Origin: CBDUBH01 sp965365345
GTDB taxonomy: Bacteria; Bacteroidota; Ignavibacteria; Ignavibacteriales; SURF-24
Reading direction: 5' to 3'
NCBI GenBank assembly: GCA_965365345.1
Contig: CBDUBH010000050.1
Coordinates: forward strand, 1 to 25,653
Length of the DNA stretch: 25,653 nt
Both the position numbers and the translations under genes were made by a program. This document shows positions 1 to 8,248 of this stretch, piece by piece. How positions within the stretch are numbered: position 1 is the stretch's first letter; each line of letters starts with the position of its first letter. The notes below the pieces were generated by a model. The model saw nothing but the letters and a program-made list of their open reading frames with translations, had not been told where the DNA came from and did no database searches.

Positions 1-39
1 AAAGATCGGCTGGATAAATCAAAACGAAATAAAAATAAT

Positions 40-69
40 TTGATTATTTATAAAAAATTTTCGTATTCT
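40..69 (+). promoter_or_regulatory. Possible weak sigma-70-like promoter
   Basis: TTGATT at 40-45 and TATTCT at 64-69 are separated by 18 nt and lie about 40 nt ahead of the first gene. The -10 matches the TATAAT consensus only 4/6 in a very AT-rich stretch, so chance is a real possibility. A strong AAGGAGG ribosome-binding site follows just before the ATG at 109. Confidence 0.25.
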
Positions 70-108
70 ATTAAAATAAAACCCAATATCTTATTTTAAG
101 GAGGATTA

Positions 109-474
109 ATGAGAAAATCATTTTTAGTTGTTGTATTGTCATTATTCATTTTTGGATCTTACAGCTTTGCACAGGAAAAAACTGTTACTAAAGAAAAAAC
201 TGTTGAAAAAGAAACGGTTGTAAAAGAAGGTAATGAAACTAAAAAATCTGAAACAAAAGTTAATGCTGAAACTCAGGCAAAAACAGATAAAAAAGTTATG
301 AATGAAATTTGTCCGGTTAGCGGCGAAGAACTTGAAAATCATAAACACACTTTTGAGCACAACGGAAAAACTTATGCTGTTTGCTGTAAAAAATGTTTGA
401 AAAAAGCTCAGGCAGATCCTGATAAATATGCATCAAGATTAAGCGAAGACGGAAAAAGTTTAAAAAGTAAATAA
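109..474 (+). CDS. Secreted small YHS/TRASH-like metal-binding protein
   Basis: A 121-residue exported protein. Residues 1-21 form a signal peptide (charged MRKS, hydrophobic core, cleavage near SFA-Q). Residues 22-62 are a low-complexity Lys/Glu/Thr/Val linker with repeated EKTV-like units. Residues about 64-110 hold a cysteine domain with Cys68-Pro69 and then Cys92, Cys93 and Cys96 in a CCKKC arrangement, ending in DPDKY. The pattern CP...NGKTYAVCC..C....DP.KY is typical of YHS/TRASH-type heavy-metal-binding domains. A periplasmic role in binding or sensing copper or another soft metal is inferred; the ligand is not shown by the sequence. A strong AAGGAGG precedes the start. A terminator follows directly, so it is probably transcribed alone. 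Confidence 0.75.
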   Translation: MRKSFLVVVLSLFIFGSYSFAQEKTVTKEKTVEKETVVKEGNETKKSETKVNAETQAKTDKKVMNEICPVSGEELENHKHTFEHNGKTYAVCCKKCLKKAQADPDKYASRLSEDGKSLKSK

Positions 475-517
475 TAATTTTTTAGACGAAATTTATTCAA
501 TAAAATTTTTTAATTTT

Positions 518-545
518 AAAGGCAGTTATTTTAACTGCCTTTTTT
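518..545 (+). terminator. Rho-independent terminator after the YHS-like gene
   Basis: GGCAGTTA (521-528) pairs perfectly with TAACTGCC (532-539) around a TTT loop. The stem extends by AAA/TTT and is followed by a T run. It separates the first gene from the M48 protease gene. Confidence 0.9.
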
Positions 546-566
546 AATTTATAAAAGAAAATTTCA

Positions 567-1718
567 ATGAACGAAAAAGATAAAATATCAAAAAAATACA
601 GTAACATTAAATTAGCAGTTTCAATTTCGAAAGGAATTGTATCTTTCATATTGATTTTGATTTTTGTAATGTCAGGTTTCAGCGAAAAACTTGCTGAACT
701 ATTTTATGGAATTTTAAAAAATGATTATATAGTTCTTTTGTTATTTGTAATTTCTACCGGATTTGCAAGCTCGGTTATTTTTGCTCCGGTAAATTTTTAC
801 ATAGGATTTTACCTTGAGCATAAATACAATCTTTCCAATCAAACTTTTCTTAAATGGATTTGGGAAAATTTAAAATTAACAATAATTTCCGCAGTGATCG
901 GGTTACCGCTTCTGCTTTTATTTTATTATGTGATGAACAAATTTGGAAATTTGTGGTGGCTTCCTTTTGCAATAATATTATTTTTGCTTTCAGTAGTTTT
1001 AGCAAGAATAGTTCCGATTTTAATACTTCCGCTTTTTTATAAAATAACTCCGCTTGAAGATGAAGATATGAAAAACAGAATTGAAAAACTTGCAGCTGAT
1101 GCGGGAATGAAATTGAAAAATGTTTTCAAATTTAACATGAGTAAAAATACTAAAAAAGCAAACGCAGCATTTACTGGAATTGGAAAATCAAAAAGAATTT
1201 TACTTGGCGATACATTACTTGAAAATTTTTCATCGGATGAAATTGAAACTGTAATTGCTCATGAAATGGGACATTACAAAAAGAAGCACATTGTAAAAAA
1301 TATTTTGATTGGAACGGTTTCAAGTTTTTTAACTTTATTTTTGATAGCAACCTTTTACAAAATCTCAATTCCATGGTTCGGATTTTCTAAGATAACGGAA
1401 ATTGCCGCGCTTCCGCTTTTAACTTTGTGGGGAATGTTGGTCGGTTTAATTCAAACTCCGATCAGCAGTGCAATCTCACGTAAATATGAATATGAGGCCG
1501 ATGAATACGCGGTAAAATCAACTTTAAAACCTGAGGCATTTATTTCAACTTTGGAAAAATTGACTGATCAAAATTTGTCTGATAAAAATCCGCATCCGTT
1601 TGTAGAGTGGTTTTTTTACAGTCATCCTTCAATCAAAAAAAGAATTTCTTATATTGAAAAAGTAAAAATCAATTTAAATGAAAATGACAGCGGAAATTTC
1701 CGTTTATCAAAAATTTAA
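567..1718 (+). CDS. M48 family (Ste24/CAAX protease-like) membrane metalloprotease
   Basis: A 383-residue zinc protease of the Ste24 type, expected in the inner membrane with its active site at the cytosolic face. The N-terminal ~160 residues contain several hydrophobic helices, matching the Ste24 N-terminal membrane domain. The catalytic motif H232-E-M-G-H236 provides two zinc ligands and the general base. E308-Y-E-A-D312 supplies the third ligand in the usual EXXXD form. The conserved stretch around NAAFTGIGKSKRILLGDTLL precedes the active site. In eukaryotes the family trims prenylated peptides; in bacteria the usual role is membrane protein quality control, so the substrate here is unknown. 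It sits just ahead of gatC (9 nt gap). The ribosome-binding site is weak. Confidence 0.88.
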   Translation: MNEKDKISKKYSNIKLAVSISKGIVSFILILIFVMSGFSEKLAELFYGILKNDYIVLLLFVISTGFASSVIFAPVNFYIGFYLEHKYNLSNQTFLKWIWENLKLTIISAVIGLPLLLLFYYVMNKFGNLWWLPFAIILFLLSVVLARIVPILILPLFYKITPLEDEDMKNRIEKLAADAGMKLKNVFKFNMSKNTKKANAAFTGIGKSKRILLGDTLLENFSSDEIETVIAHEMGHYKKKHIVKNILIGTVSSFLTLFLIATFYKISIPWFGFSKITEIAALPLLTLWGMLVGLIQTPISSAISRKYEYEADEYAVKSTLKPEAFISTLEKLTDQNLSDKNPHPFVEWFFYSHPSIKKRISYIEKVKINLNENDSGNFRLSKI

Positions 1719-1727
1719 AGGGCAAAA

Positions 1728-2018
1728 ATGTCTGTTACAAAAAAAGAAGTAGAGCATATTGCAAATCTTTCCAAACTGAAATTCAGAGAAGCGGAACTGG
1801 AAAATTTTACGGTTCAAATGAATCAAATTTTAACTTACATGGAAAAGTTAAACGAACTTGATACAGAAAATGTGGAACCACTTTCACATCCTGTGCCTGA
1901 TAAAAATATTTTCAGAAAAGATGAACCGCAAAAAAGCGTTTCGCGTGAAGACGCATTGAAAAATGCGCCTGATCATAACGATGAATTTTTCAAAGTGCCG
2001 AAAGTAATTAATTCTTAA
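1728..2018 (+). CDS. gatC: Asp-tRNA(Asn)/Glu-tRNA(Gln) amidotransferase subunit C
   Basis: A 96-residue GatC, the small subunit that wraps and stabilises the GatA-GatB heterodimer. The GatCAB complex amidates misacylated Glu-tRNA(Gln) and/or Asp-tRNA(Asn) in the cytosol. The full-length family pattern is visible: EVEHIANLSKLKF near the start, QILTYMEKLNELDTENVEP in the middle, and a C-terminal R-DEP...FFKVPKVI. Length is normal for the family. It is 9 nt from the upstream protease gene and 13 nt from the next gene. gatA and gatB are not in this window, so the complex is encoded at dispersed loci. Confidence 0.95.
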   Translation: MSVTKKEVEHIANLSKLKFREAELENFTVQMNQILTYMEKLNELDTENVEPLSHPVPDKNIFRKDEPQKSVSREDALKNAPDHNDEFFKVPKVINS

Positions 2019-2031
2019 TTAAAATATTTTT

Positions 2032-2670
2032 ATGGATGTACAAAAAGCATATAATATTTGGGCTGATAAATACGATTCAAATCTCAACAAAACAAGAGAT
2101 CTTGAAGGCTTTGCTTTAAGGGATAATTTGCACAAATTAAAATTCAATTCATGTTTGGAAATCGGTTGCGGAACGGGAAAAAATACAGAATGGCTTTTAA
2201 CAAAATCAAATGAAATCCTTGCGGTTGATCTTTCTGATAAAATGCTTGCTGCTGCAAAAGAAAAGATCAAATCGGAAAAAGTGAATTTTGTGCAAGCTGA
2301 TATAAATCAAATTTGGGAATTTACTAATAAAAAATTTGATATTATAACTTTCAGTTTGGTGCTTGAGCATATTGAAAATCTTGATTTTATTTTTCAGCAA
2401 GCAGCGAAATTCTGCAATGAAAACGGAATTATTTACGTTGGCGAACTTCATCCGTACAAGCAATATTCGGGCACAAAAGCAAGATTTGAAACTAAAGAAG
2501 GATTACAGATCGTAAATTGTTTTAATCATAATATTTCTGATTTTGTTCTGCCGGCGAAAAAATACGGTTTCGAAATTTTAGATATAAAAGAATACTTTGA
2601 TGATAACGACCGAAATTCAATGCCAAGAATATTAGTATTAATATTTAGAAAAATCAAAACGGATTTTTGA
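2032..2670 (+). CDS. Class I SAM-dependent methyltransferase
   Basis: A 212-residue single-domain Rossmann methyltransferase. The start resembles many ubiquinone/small-molecule methyltransferases (AYNIWADKYDSN, residues 6-17). Motif I is E43-IGCGTG-49, the acidic residue after strand beta-2 is D66 (ILAVDLSD), and FDIITFSLVLEHI forms motif IV. The substrate cannot be read from the sequence; similar proteins act on small molecules or lipids. No clear Shine-Dalgarno precedes the ATG, so translation may be coupled to gatC, which ends 13 nt upstream. It lies between gatC and kdsB. A link to LPS modification is possible but unproven. Confidence 0.82.
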   Translation: MDVQKAYNIWADKYDSNLNKTRDLEGFALRDNLHKLKFNSCLEIGCGTGKNTEWLLTKSNEILAVDLSDKMLAAAKEKIKSEKVNFVQADINQIWEFTNKKFDIITFSLVLEHIENLDFIFQQAAKFCNENGIIYVGELHPYKQYSGTKARFETKEGLQIVNCFNHNISDFVLPAKKYGFEILDIKEYFDDNDRNSMPRILVLIFRKIKTDF

Positions 2671-2714
2671 GATAAAAAGTAAAATCTTATAAATGAAATT
2701 CAATAAGGAATAAA

Positions 2715-3461
2715 ATGATACTCGGAGTTATTCCCGCGCGTTATGCATCCACAAGACTTGCCGGAAAACCGCTTGCCGATATTGGCGGTAAACCGATGAT
2801 TCAGCACACATACGAAAGCGCACTCAAATCAAAATTGCTGCACGATGTAATAATAGCTGTTGATGATGAAAGAGTTTTGGAAGCTGTAAAAGCATTCGGG
2901 GGAAAATCAATAATGACGCCGCAGGAAATTGCGACCGGTTCGGATAGAATTGCTTTTGTTACACGCAATATGCCGCGTGCTGATATCATTGTTAATATTC
3001 AAGGAGATGAACCTTTCATTCAAGGCAGAATGATTGATGAAGCAATTGAGCCGCTGCTTTTCGATAAAAGTATTTATGTTTCAACATTGGCAAAAAAAAT
3101 TACTACCGTTGATGATTTAAAATCTCCATCAATTCCTAAAGTGGTTTTTGATTATAATAATTTCGCGCTTTATTTTTCCCGCTCGCCAATTCCATTTGTC
3201 CGTGATGCAAAATCAAATTCTGAAAGATTAAAACTTGCCGATATATATAAACATATCGGACTTTATGTTTACCGCAGGGAAGCGCTGTTAAATTTTACCG
3301 AACTCGCTCCAACTGATCTTGAACAGATTGAAAAACTTGAACAATTACGAATGCTTGAAAACGGATTCAAAATTAAAATTGTAATAACTGAATCTGAAAA
3401 TCTTGCGGTTGATACTCCGGAAGATCTCGAAAAGGCAAGAATTTATTACAGCAAAATGTAA
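2715..3461 (+). CDS. kdsB: CMP-Kdo synthetase (3-deoxy-manno-octulosonate cytidylyltransferase)
   Basis: A 248-residue KdsB, which activates Kdo with CTP to give CMP-Kdo, the donor for the LPS inner core. The nucleotide-binding start IPARYASTRLAGKPLADIGG (residues 5-24) is diagnostic. TGSDRIAF, VNIQGDEPFI (metal/CMP site) and YFSRSPIPF also match the family, as does the C-terminal LRMLENGFKI...VDTPEDLE. Length is normal. A good AAGGAAT-type ribosome-binding site precedes the ATG. The partner Kdo genes kdsA and kdsD lie about 4-6 kb downstream, so CMP-Kdo synthesis is encoded in one neighbourhood but interrupted by unrelated genes. Confidence 0.95.
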   Translation: MILGVIPARYASTRLAGKPLADIGGKPMIQHTYESALKSKLLHDVIIAVDDERVLEAVKAFGGKSIMTPQEIATGSDRIAFVTRNMPRADIIVNIQGDEPFIQGRMIDEAIEPLLFDKSIYVSTLAKKITTVDDLKSPSIPKVVFDYNNFALYFSRSPIPFVRDAKSNSERLKLADIYKHIGLYVYRREALLNFTELAPTDLEQIEKLEQLRMLENGFKIKIVITESENLAVDTPEDLEKARIYYSKM

Positions 3462-3479
3462 ATTAATTTTGGAAGAAAA

Positions 3480-4436
3480 ATGTTTCCGAAAAAGATAAGT
3501 TTGGCAAATCTACCAACTCCAATTTTGAAATCTGAATTTAACGGATGTAAATTCTTAATAAAGCGAGATGATTTTACCGGAATTGAACTTTCGGGAAACA
3601 AAGTAAGAAAATTAGAATACCTTTTGAAATTTGCCGCGGAGAATAATTACACTACGATTTTTACAACTGGCGGCGATCAATCAAATCATTCGCGTGCAAC
3701 AGCAATTGCTGCAATTTCAAAAGGGTTCAAAGTAAAATTATTTTTGTGGGGAAAAGATTCATCAAAAGCTGAAGGGAATTTATTCCTTGATAAATTTGTA
3801 GATGCAGAAATAAAATTCTTAAATAAAAAAGAATTTATGAATGTCCATTCAATAATGGAAAATGAAAAAGCTGAATTTGAAAAGCGCGGAGAAAGAGTTT
3901 TCGTAATTCCTGAAGGCGGTTCATCAACATTGGGAATTTTCGGTTATATAAATTTTATTGATGAAATTTCAAATCAGATCGATATTTTCAATCTTGATGG
4001 AATTTTAACAGCAGCAGGTTCAAGCGGAACAACTGCCGGATTATTGGTCGGGGCAGCACTTCATAAACTTAATTTAAAAATTTATGCCGTTAATGTTCTT
4101 TTCCGCGAAGATGAGATCAGAAGCAGAATTTTAAATCTTGCAAAAAATTGCATCAAGGAATTCAATTTAAATTGCGAAATAAACGAAGAGCAATTAATAA
4201 TTCTAAATAATTATTGTGAAGAAGGATACAAAAATATTTCTGATGAAAAATTAAAATTGATTAAAGATTTTGCTAGACAAACCGGAATAATTTTGGATCC
4301 TGCTTACACAGGAAAAGCATTTTTTGCGTTTCATAATGAATTTTTGAAAAATAAAAAAGAAAGTAAAATTCTTTTTGTTCATACAGGCGGAATTTTCGGA
4401 ATCTTTCCAAAAAAAGAAAAATATCTTCTTGCTTAA
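3480..4436 (+). CDS. PLP-dependent D-cysteine desulfhydrase / ACC deaminase-like enzyme
   Basis: A 318-residue fold-type II PLP enzyme. The cofactor lysine is expected at K41 in SGNKVRKLEYL. TGGDQSNHSRATA (PLP phosphate and substrate contacts) and PEGGSSTLGIFGYINF follow. AAGSSGTTAGL matches the phosphate-binding loop, and LDPAYTGKAFFAF is the conserved C-terminal signature. These fit the D-cysteine desulfhydrase / 1-aminocyclopropane-1-carboxylate deaminase family. The two activities cannot be separated by eye, and D-amino-acid desulfhydration is the more general function in bacteria. The gene is 18 nt after kdsB and reads as the last gene of that run. No good terminator follows. Confidence 0.85.
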   Translation: MFPKKISLANLPTPILKSEFNGCKFLIKRDDFTGIELSGNKVRKLEYLLKFAAENNYTTIFTTGGDQSNHSRATAIAAISKGFKVKLFLWGKDSSKAEGNLFLDKFVDAEIKFLNKKEFMNVHSIMENEKAEFEKRGERVFVIPEGGSSTLGIFGYINFIDEISNQIDIFNLDGILTAAGSSGTTAGLLVGAALHKLNLKIYAVNVLFREDEIRSRILNLAKNCIKEFNLNCEINEEQLIILNNYCEEGYKNISDEKLKLIKDFARQTGIILDPAYTGKAFFAFHNEFLKNKKESKILFVHTGGIFGIFPKKEKYLLA

Positions 4437-4608
4437 TGATGAAATTTTATAGCTTGCAAAATTTTCCGTATTTACTAAAATTTTACTAATTTTATGATAT
4501 TATTAAAATCAAAATGAAATTTATTTTCAAAATTTGAATTTAATGAAATATTTCACTTTAAAATGAATTTAAAATAGTTTAGTTTTACGTTAGCTAAAAT
4601 AAAAAATG

Positions 4609-4627
4609 CTTAAGTTGAAAACTTAAG
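4609..4627 (+). repeat. Inverted repeat in the leader of the B12-binding gene
   Basis: CTTAAGT (4609-4615) and ACTTAAG (4621-4627) form a perfect 7-bp inverted repeat around a TGAAA spacer. It lies 26 nt ahead of the ATG at 4654 and upstream of the AGGAG at 4643-4647. It may be an operator or a small leader hairpin. It does not resemble a cobalamin riboswitch, which is far larger. Confidence 0.5.
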
Positions 4628-4653
4628 TAAAAATTAAAATTCAGGAGCTTTTT

Positions 4654-5061
4654 ATGGATAGAAAAATAAGAGTGTTGGTTGCTAAAGCAGGATTAGACGG
4701 ACACGACAGAGGAGCAAAAGTTATTGCCGCTGCTTTAAGAGATGCCGGAATGGAAGTAATTTACACAGGATTGCGCCAAACTCCCGAAATGATTGTTGAA
4801 GCTGCAATTCAGGAAGATGTTGATGTAATCGGAATTAGTATTTTATCAGGCGCTCACATGACAATTTTCCCGAAAATATTGGATCTTATGAAACAAAAAG
4901 GTGTTGATGATATTTTACTTACCGGCGGTGGAATTATTCCAGAAGATGATCTGAATCAATTGAAACAATTGGGCGTTGGTGAACTTTTTACTCCAGGATC
5001 TTCAACACAGGCAATTGCTCAATATATTAATAAATGGGTTGCTGAACATCCAAAAAATTAA
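4654..5061 (+). CDS. Free-standing cobalamin-binding subunit of a methylmalonyl-CoA-type mutase
   Basis: A 135-residue protein consisting only of a B12-binding Rossmann-like domain. The base-off/His-on motif DxHxxG is intact as D15-G-H17-D-R-G20, in the typical context AKAGLDGHDRGAKVIA. ISILSGAHMT and LTGGGIIPEDD are the other cobalamin-contacting signatures, and GVGELFTPG closes the domain. The strongest resemblance is to the C-terminal domain of methylmalonyl-CoA mutase, which isomerises methylmalonyl-CoA and succinyl-CoA using adenosylcobalamin. The catalytic TIM-barrel subunit is not in the window and must be encoded elsewhere. It has its own leader, AGGAG ribosome-binding site and terminator, so it is probably monocistronic. 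Isobutyryl-CoA or ethylmalonyl-CoA mutase are alternatives. Confidence 0.88.
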   Translation: MDRKIRVLVAKAGLDGHDRGAKVIAAALRDAGMEVIYTGLRQTPEMIVEAAIQEDVDVIGISILSGAHMTIFPKILDLMKQKGVDDILLTGGGIIPEDDLNQLKQLGVGELFTPGSSTQAIAQYINKWVAEHPKN

Positions 5062-5100
5062 TTCTTCGCCTGAAAATGAAATCTTTTTAGAAAAAATTAG

Positions 5101-5130
5101 AGAGAATCCTCAAAACGGATTCTCTTTTTT
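5101..5130 (+). terminator. Rho-independent terminator after the B12-binding gene
   Basis: AGAGAATCC (5101-5109) pairs perfectly with GGATTCTCT (5117-5125) around a 7-nt loop and is followed by a T run. It isolates the B12-binding gene from the next operon. Confidence 0.92.
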
Positions 5131-5238
5131 ATTTTAAATAAAATTATATTAAACTTTTTGAAAAATTATTCTGTTTTATAATTTGAAAACTTTACATATT
5201 TTTAATTTTCTATTTAAATATTTTAGGTATAAAATTTA

Positions 5239-6345
5239 ATGCAGCCTGAAAATAATAAGAGCAGAATTCTGTTCATTGATTTGATACGTGCGTTTGCAGT
5301 TTTAATGATGGTTCAAGGACATACAGTTGATACTTTACTTGCCGATAGATTCAGAGATACGGTTTATCCGGCTTATTCAATTTGGCATTTCATGCGTGGT
5401 TTAACAGCCCCGATTTTTATGTTTTCCGCAGGAACGGTTTTTACTTATTTGCTGAAATCAAATAATCTTCCTTTCAAAGAAAATCCCAGAGTTATAAAAG
5501 GAATTAAGAGATTTTTACTCTTAGTTGGAATCGGATATTTGCTTCGTTATCCAACGCCGTTTTTGGTTTACTTTAAAGATATTTCCGAAAGTCAATGGAG
5601 AATTTTCTTTGCTGTTGATGCGCTTCATTTGATCGGATTCGGAATTTTGATAACGATCTTTACATTGTACTTGTCAGATAAATTTAAAGTTCGTGAAAAA
5701 ATTTTACTTCCAACCGGAGCATTCTTATTCTTCGCACTTTTTCCTTTGGTTAATGCGGTAAATTGGATCGAACATTTACCGGCTCCGCTTGCAGCTTATC
5801 TTTATAATGGAAACGGTTCACTTTTTCCAATTTTCCCTTGGGTCGGTTTTGTTCTTGCAGGTGCTGCTTTAGGAAATTATCTTGTAGAAAATCCGGGTGT
5901 TTTTAAATCAATATCTTTCAGCGGAAAATTGCTTGGACTCGGAATTATTTTTGTTCTGGTTTCCTTTTTAGGAAATGCAGTTCAAAAGAATTTTAATCCT
6001 GAAAGCAACTTTGCCGATTACGGTCCAAATCTAATGATATTCAGATTAGGCTTGGTTTTAGTGATGAATTCAATTTTTGCATATTTTGCAATGAATTTAA
6101 GATCAGTTCCGAATATTCTTTTGAATATTGGAAAAAATACATTACCAATTTATGTTGTGCATCTTGTAATTTTATACGGTAGTGCATGGAATTTAGGTTT
6201 TGCATTCTTCTATCATAAAAGTTTAGGAGTTTGGACTACCATTTTTGCAGCCGCAATGATGTTAACATTAATGATTTCGATGGTTCAAAGTTTTCAATTT
6301 GTTAAAGTATTTTGGAAAAAGAAAGTTGTTGCGGTAAACAACTAA
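5239..6345 (+). CDS. Multi-spanning membrane acyltransferase (DUF1624/HGSNAT-like)
   Basis: A 368-residue integral membrane protein with about nine or ten hydrophobic helices. The N-terminus RILFIDLIRAFAVLMMVQGH (residues 9-28), followed by MRGLTAPIFMFSAGTVF, matches the DUF1624 / heparan-alpha-glucosaminide N-acetyltransferase catalytic family, a relative of acyltransferase-3 proteins. The His in MVQGH is the candidate catalytic residue. PIFPWVGFVLAGAALG and the C-terminal GKNTLPIYVVHLVIL also fit this superfamily. A role in acylating a cell-surface glycan or lipid is inferred; the acceptor is unknown. Its position 8 nt ahead of ruvB and upstream of the Kdo/Lpt genes suggests, but does not prove, an envelope role. 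Confidence 0.78.
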   Translation: MQPENNKSRILFIDLIRAFAVLMMVQGHTVDTLLADRFRDTVYPAYSIWHFMRGLTAPIFMFSAGTVFTYLLKSNNLPFKENPRVIKGIKRFLLLVGIGYLLRYPTPFLVYFKDISESQWRIFFAVDALHLIGFGILITIFTLYLSDKFKVREKILLPTGAFLFFALFPLVNAVNWIEHLPAPLAAYLYNGNGSLFPIFPWVGFVLAGAALGNYLVENPGVFKSISFSGKLLGLGIIFVLVSFLGNAVQKNFNPESNFADYGPNLMIFRLGLVLVMNSIFAYFAMNLRSVPNILLNIGKNTLPIYVVHLVILYGSAWNLGFAFFYHKSLGVWTTIFAAAMMLTLMISMVQSFQFVKVFWKKKVVAVNN

Positions 6346-6353
6346 AATAAATT

Positions 6354-7394
6354 ATGTCAAAAGAAAGAAGATCTAACAATACGACCGGCGGAATTAATGA
6401 CGAGGAAAAAGTTTTTGAACATGCTTTGCGTCCGGTCAGATTCAATGATTTTATAGGGCAAAGTAAAATTGTTGATAACTTAAAAGTTTTTATTACTGCT
6501 GCCCTAAAAAGAAATGAAAGTCTGGATCATGTTCTTTTGACAGGTCCTCCCGGATTAGGAAAAACAACTCTTGCAAATATTATTGCAAATGAAATGGGAG
6601 TTAAGATCAAAGTAACTTCCGGTCCTGTTTTGGAAAAGCCGGGCGATCTTGCTGGACTTTTAACAAACATGGAAGAAAAATCAGTTCTTTTTATAGATGA
6701 AATTCATAGACTTTCTCCCGTTGTTGAAGAATATCTTTATTCCGCAATGGAAGATTACAAACTTGATATTATGATCGATAGCGGTCCAAACGCACGCTCC
6801 GTTCAAATAAAACTTCCGCCTTATACTTTGGTTGGCGCAACTACTCGCGCAGGATTATTAACCGCGCCGCTTCGTGATAGATTCGGAATTAAATTCAGAT
6901 TAGATTATTACGATGCCGAATTGCTGAGCAATATCATCAAAAGATCTTCAGGAATTTTGAATTTACCGATTGATAATATCGCCGCATTGGAATTGGCAAA
7001 AAGATCACGCGGAACCCCGAGAATTGCAAACAGATTATTAAGAAGAACACGCGATTTTGCAGATTTTGATAACAAGGATAAAATTGATCTCGCAATTGTA
7101 AAAAAAGCCTTGAACGCGCTTGATGTTGATGAATACGGTCTTGATGAAATGGATAAAGATATTATACTTGCCATCATTGAAAAATTTAACGGTGGACCTG
7201 TCGGCTTAAACACACTTGCTGTTGCCGTAAATGAAGATCCCGGAACTTTGGAAGAAGTTTACGAACCGTTTTTAATTCAACAAGGATTTTTAGTTAGAAC
7301 TCCGCGCGGAAGAGAAGCAACCGATTTGGCTTATGTTAGATTCGGAAAAAACCGCCGCGGAAATTCAGGCGATATAAATTTATTCGGTAGTTAA
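6354..7394 (+). CDS. ruvB: Holliday junction branch migration ATPase RuvB
   Basis: A 346-residue AAA+ motor that drives Holliday-junction branch migration with RuvA. The Walker A motif is G64-PPGLGKT-71 and Walker B is FID115-E116-IHR. GATTRAG is sensor 1, and LRDRFGI contains the arginine-finger region. The C-terminal winged-helix domain carries RTPRGREAT. Length is normal. The N-terminal ~15 residues (Ser/Asn/Arg-rich) are variable in the family. It is embedded in an LPS operon: 8 nt after the acyltransferase and 1 nt before kdsA. ruvA and ruvC are not present here. Co-transcription with Kdo genes looks like a neighbourhood arrangement rather than a functional link. Confidence 0.97.
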   Translation: MSKERRSNNTTGGINDEEKVFEHALRPVRFNDFIGQSKIVDNLKVFITAALKRNESLDHVLLTGPPGLGKTTLANIIANEMGVKIKVTSGPVLEKPGDLAGLLTNMEEKSVLFIDEIHRLSPVVEEYLYSAMEDYKLDIMIDSGPNARSVQIKLPPYTLVGATTRAGLLTAPLRDRFGIKFRLDYYDAELLSNIIKRSSGILNLPIDNIAALELAKRSRGTPRIANRLLRRTRDFADFDNKDKIDLAIVKKALNALDVDEYGLDEMDKDIILAIIEKFNGGPVGLNTLAVAVNEDPGTLEEVYEPFLIQQGFLVRTPRGREATDLAYVRFGKNRRGNSGDINLFGS

Positions 7395-7395
7395 A

Positions 7396-8214
7396 ATGAA
7401 AAAAGTAAAAATACAAAATATTGAGATTGGCGGCGGAAATCCTTTTGTTTTGATCGCCGGACCCTGCGTAATTGAAAATGAAAAAATTACAATTTCCACC
7501 GCAAACGAAATAAAAAAAATAACTGATGAATTAGGAATTCCTTTTATTTTTAAATCAAGCTACAAAAAAGCAAATCGCACGAGTTTAAATTCTTTTACCG
7601 GATTAGAGACAGAATCCGCGCTTAAAATTTTAGAAAAAATCGGAAATGAATTCAAACTTCCGCTTGTAACTGATATTCATACTTCAGAAGAAGCAAAAGC
7701 AGCCGCTGAAGTTGTTGATATTCTGCAAATTCCGGCTTTCCTATGCAGACAAACAGATTTGTTAATTGCAGCCGGTGAAACCGGGAAAGCAGTGAATATT
7801 AAAAAAGGACAATTTCTTGCGCCGGAAGATATGAAACACGCTGCTGAAAAAGTTGCTTCAACCGGAAATGAAAAAATTCTTTTGACCGAACGCGGAACAA
7901 CATTCGGTTATCATAATTTAGTTGTTGATATGCGCTCGCTGATAATTATGCGTGAACTCGGATTCCCCGTTGTAATGGATGCAACTCATTCGGTGCAAAT
8001 TCCGAGTCAAGGCGGTATTTCCGGCGGCCAACCTAAATTTATTCCTGCACTTGCAAGAGCTGCAGCTGCAGTAGGAATTGACGCGCTTTTTATGGAAGTT
8101 CATCCCGATCCCATAAAAGCATTAAGCGATTCAGGAAGTCAATTCCCGCTTTCCGAGTTGAAGAATTTCCTTATTCAAATTCAAAAAATTGATTCTGTTA
8201 TAAAAAATCTTTAA
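7396..8214 (+). CDS. kdsA: Kdo-8-phosphate synthase, metal-dependent type
   Basis: A 272-residue KdsA that condenses phosphoenolpyruvate with arabinose 5-phosphate to give Kdo-8-phosphate. Family signatures are FKSSYKKANRTS, PAFLCRQTDLL, KKGQFLAPEDM and GTTFGYHNLVVDMRSL. Cys24 (AGPC), His198 (DATH), Glu234 (MEVHP) and Asp245 (LSDSGSQ) match in order and spacing the metal ligands known from the Aquifex enzyme (Cys11, His185, Glu222, Asp233). This should therefore be the class II, metal-requiring form, unlike E. coli KdsA, which has Asn at the Cys position. It starts 1 nt after the ruvB stop. Its product feeds KdsB, and its substrate comes from KdsD two genes downstream. Confidence 0.95.
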   Translation: MKKVKIQNIEIGGGNPFVLIAGPCVIENEKITISTANEIKKITDELGIPFIFKSSYKKANRTSLNSFTGLETESALKILEKIGNEFKLPLVTDIHTSEEAKAAAEVVDILQIPAFLCRQTDLLIAAGETGKAVNIKKGQFLAPEDMKHAAEKVASTGNEKILLTERGTTFGYHNLVVDMRSLIIMRELGFPVVMDATHSVQIPSQGGISGGQPKFIPALARAAAAVGIDALFMEVHPDPIKALSDSGSQFPLSELKNFLIQIQKIDSVIKNL

Positions 8215-8248
8215 ATAGATTTTTATTATCAACAAATAAAATATCAAA

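Noticed and set aside
1..99. Open frame from the left edge to a stop at 97-99, possibly the end of an upstream gene
   Set aside because: The translation is Lys/Asn/Ile-rich, as expected for AT-rich intergenic DNA. Another frame also gives a short tail ending at 43, so neither can be supported.
4437..4653. Cobalamin riboswitch ahead of the B12-binding gene
   Set aside because: No B12-box-like or multi-helix structure was seen. The gap is AT-rich with only one short inverted repeat.
7546..7581. KdsA motif reads SYKKANR instead of the E. coli SFDKANR
   Set aside because: From memory, a basic residue at this position also occurs in KdsA of related Bacteroidota. The catalytic Lys, Asn and Arg are kept, so this is lineage variation.
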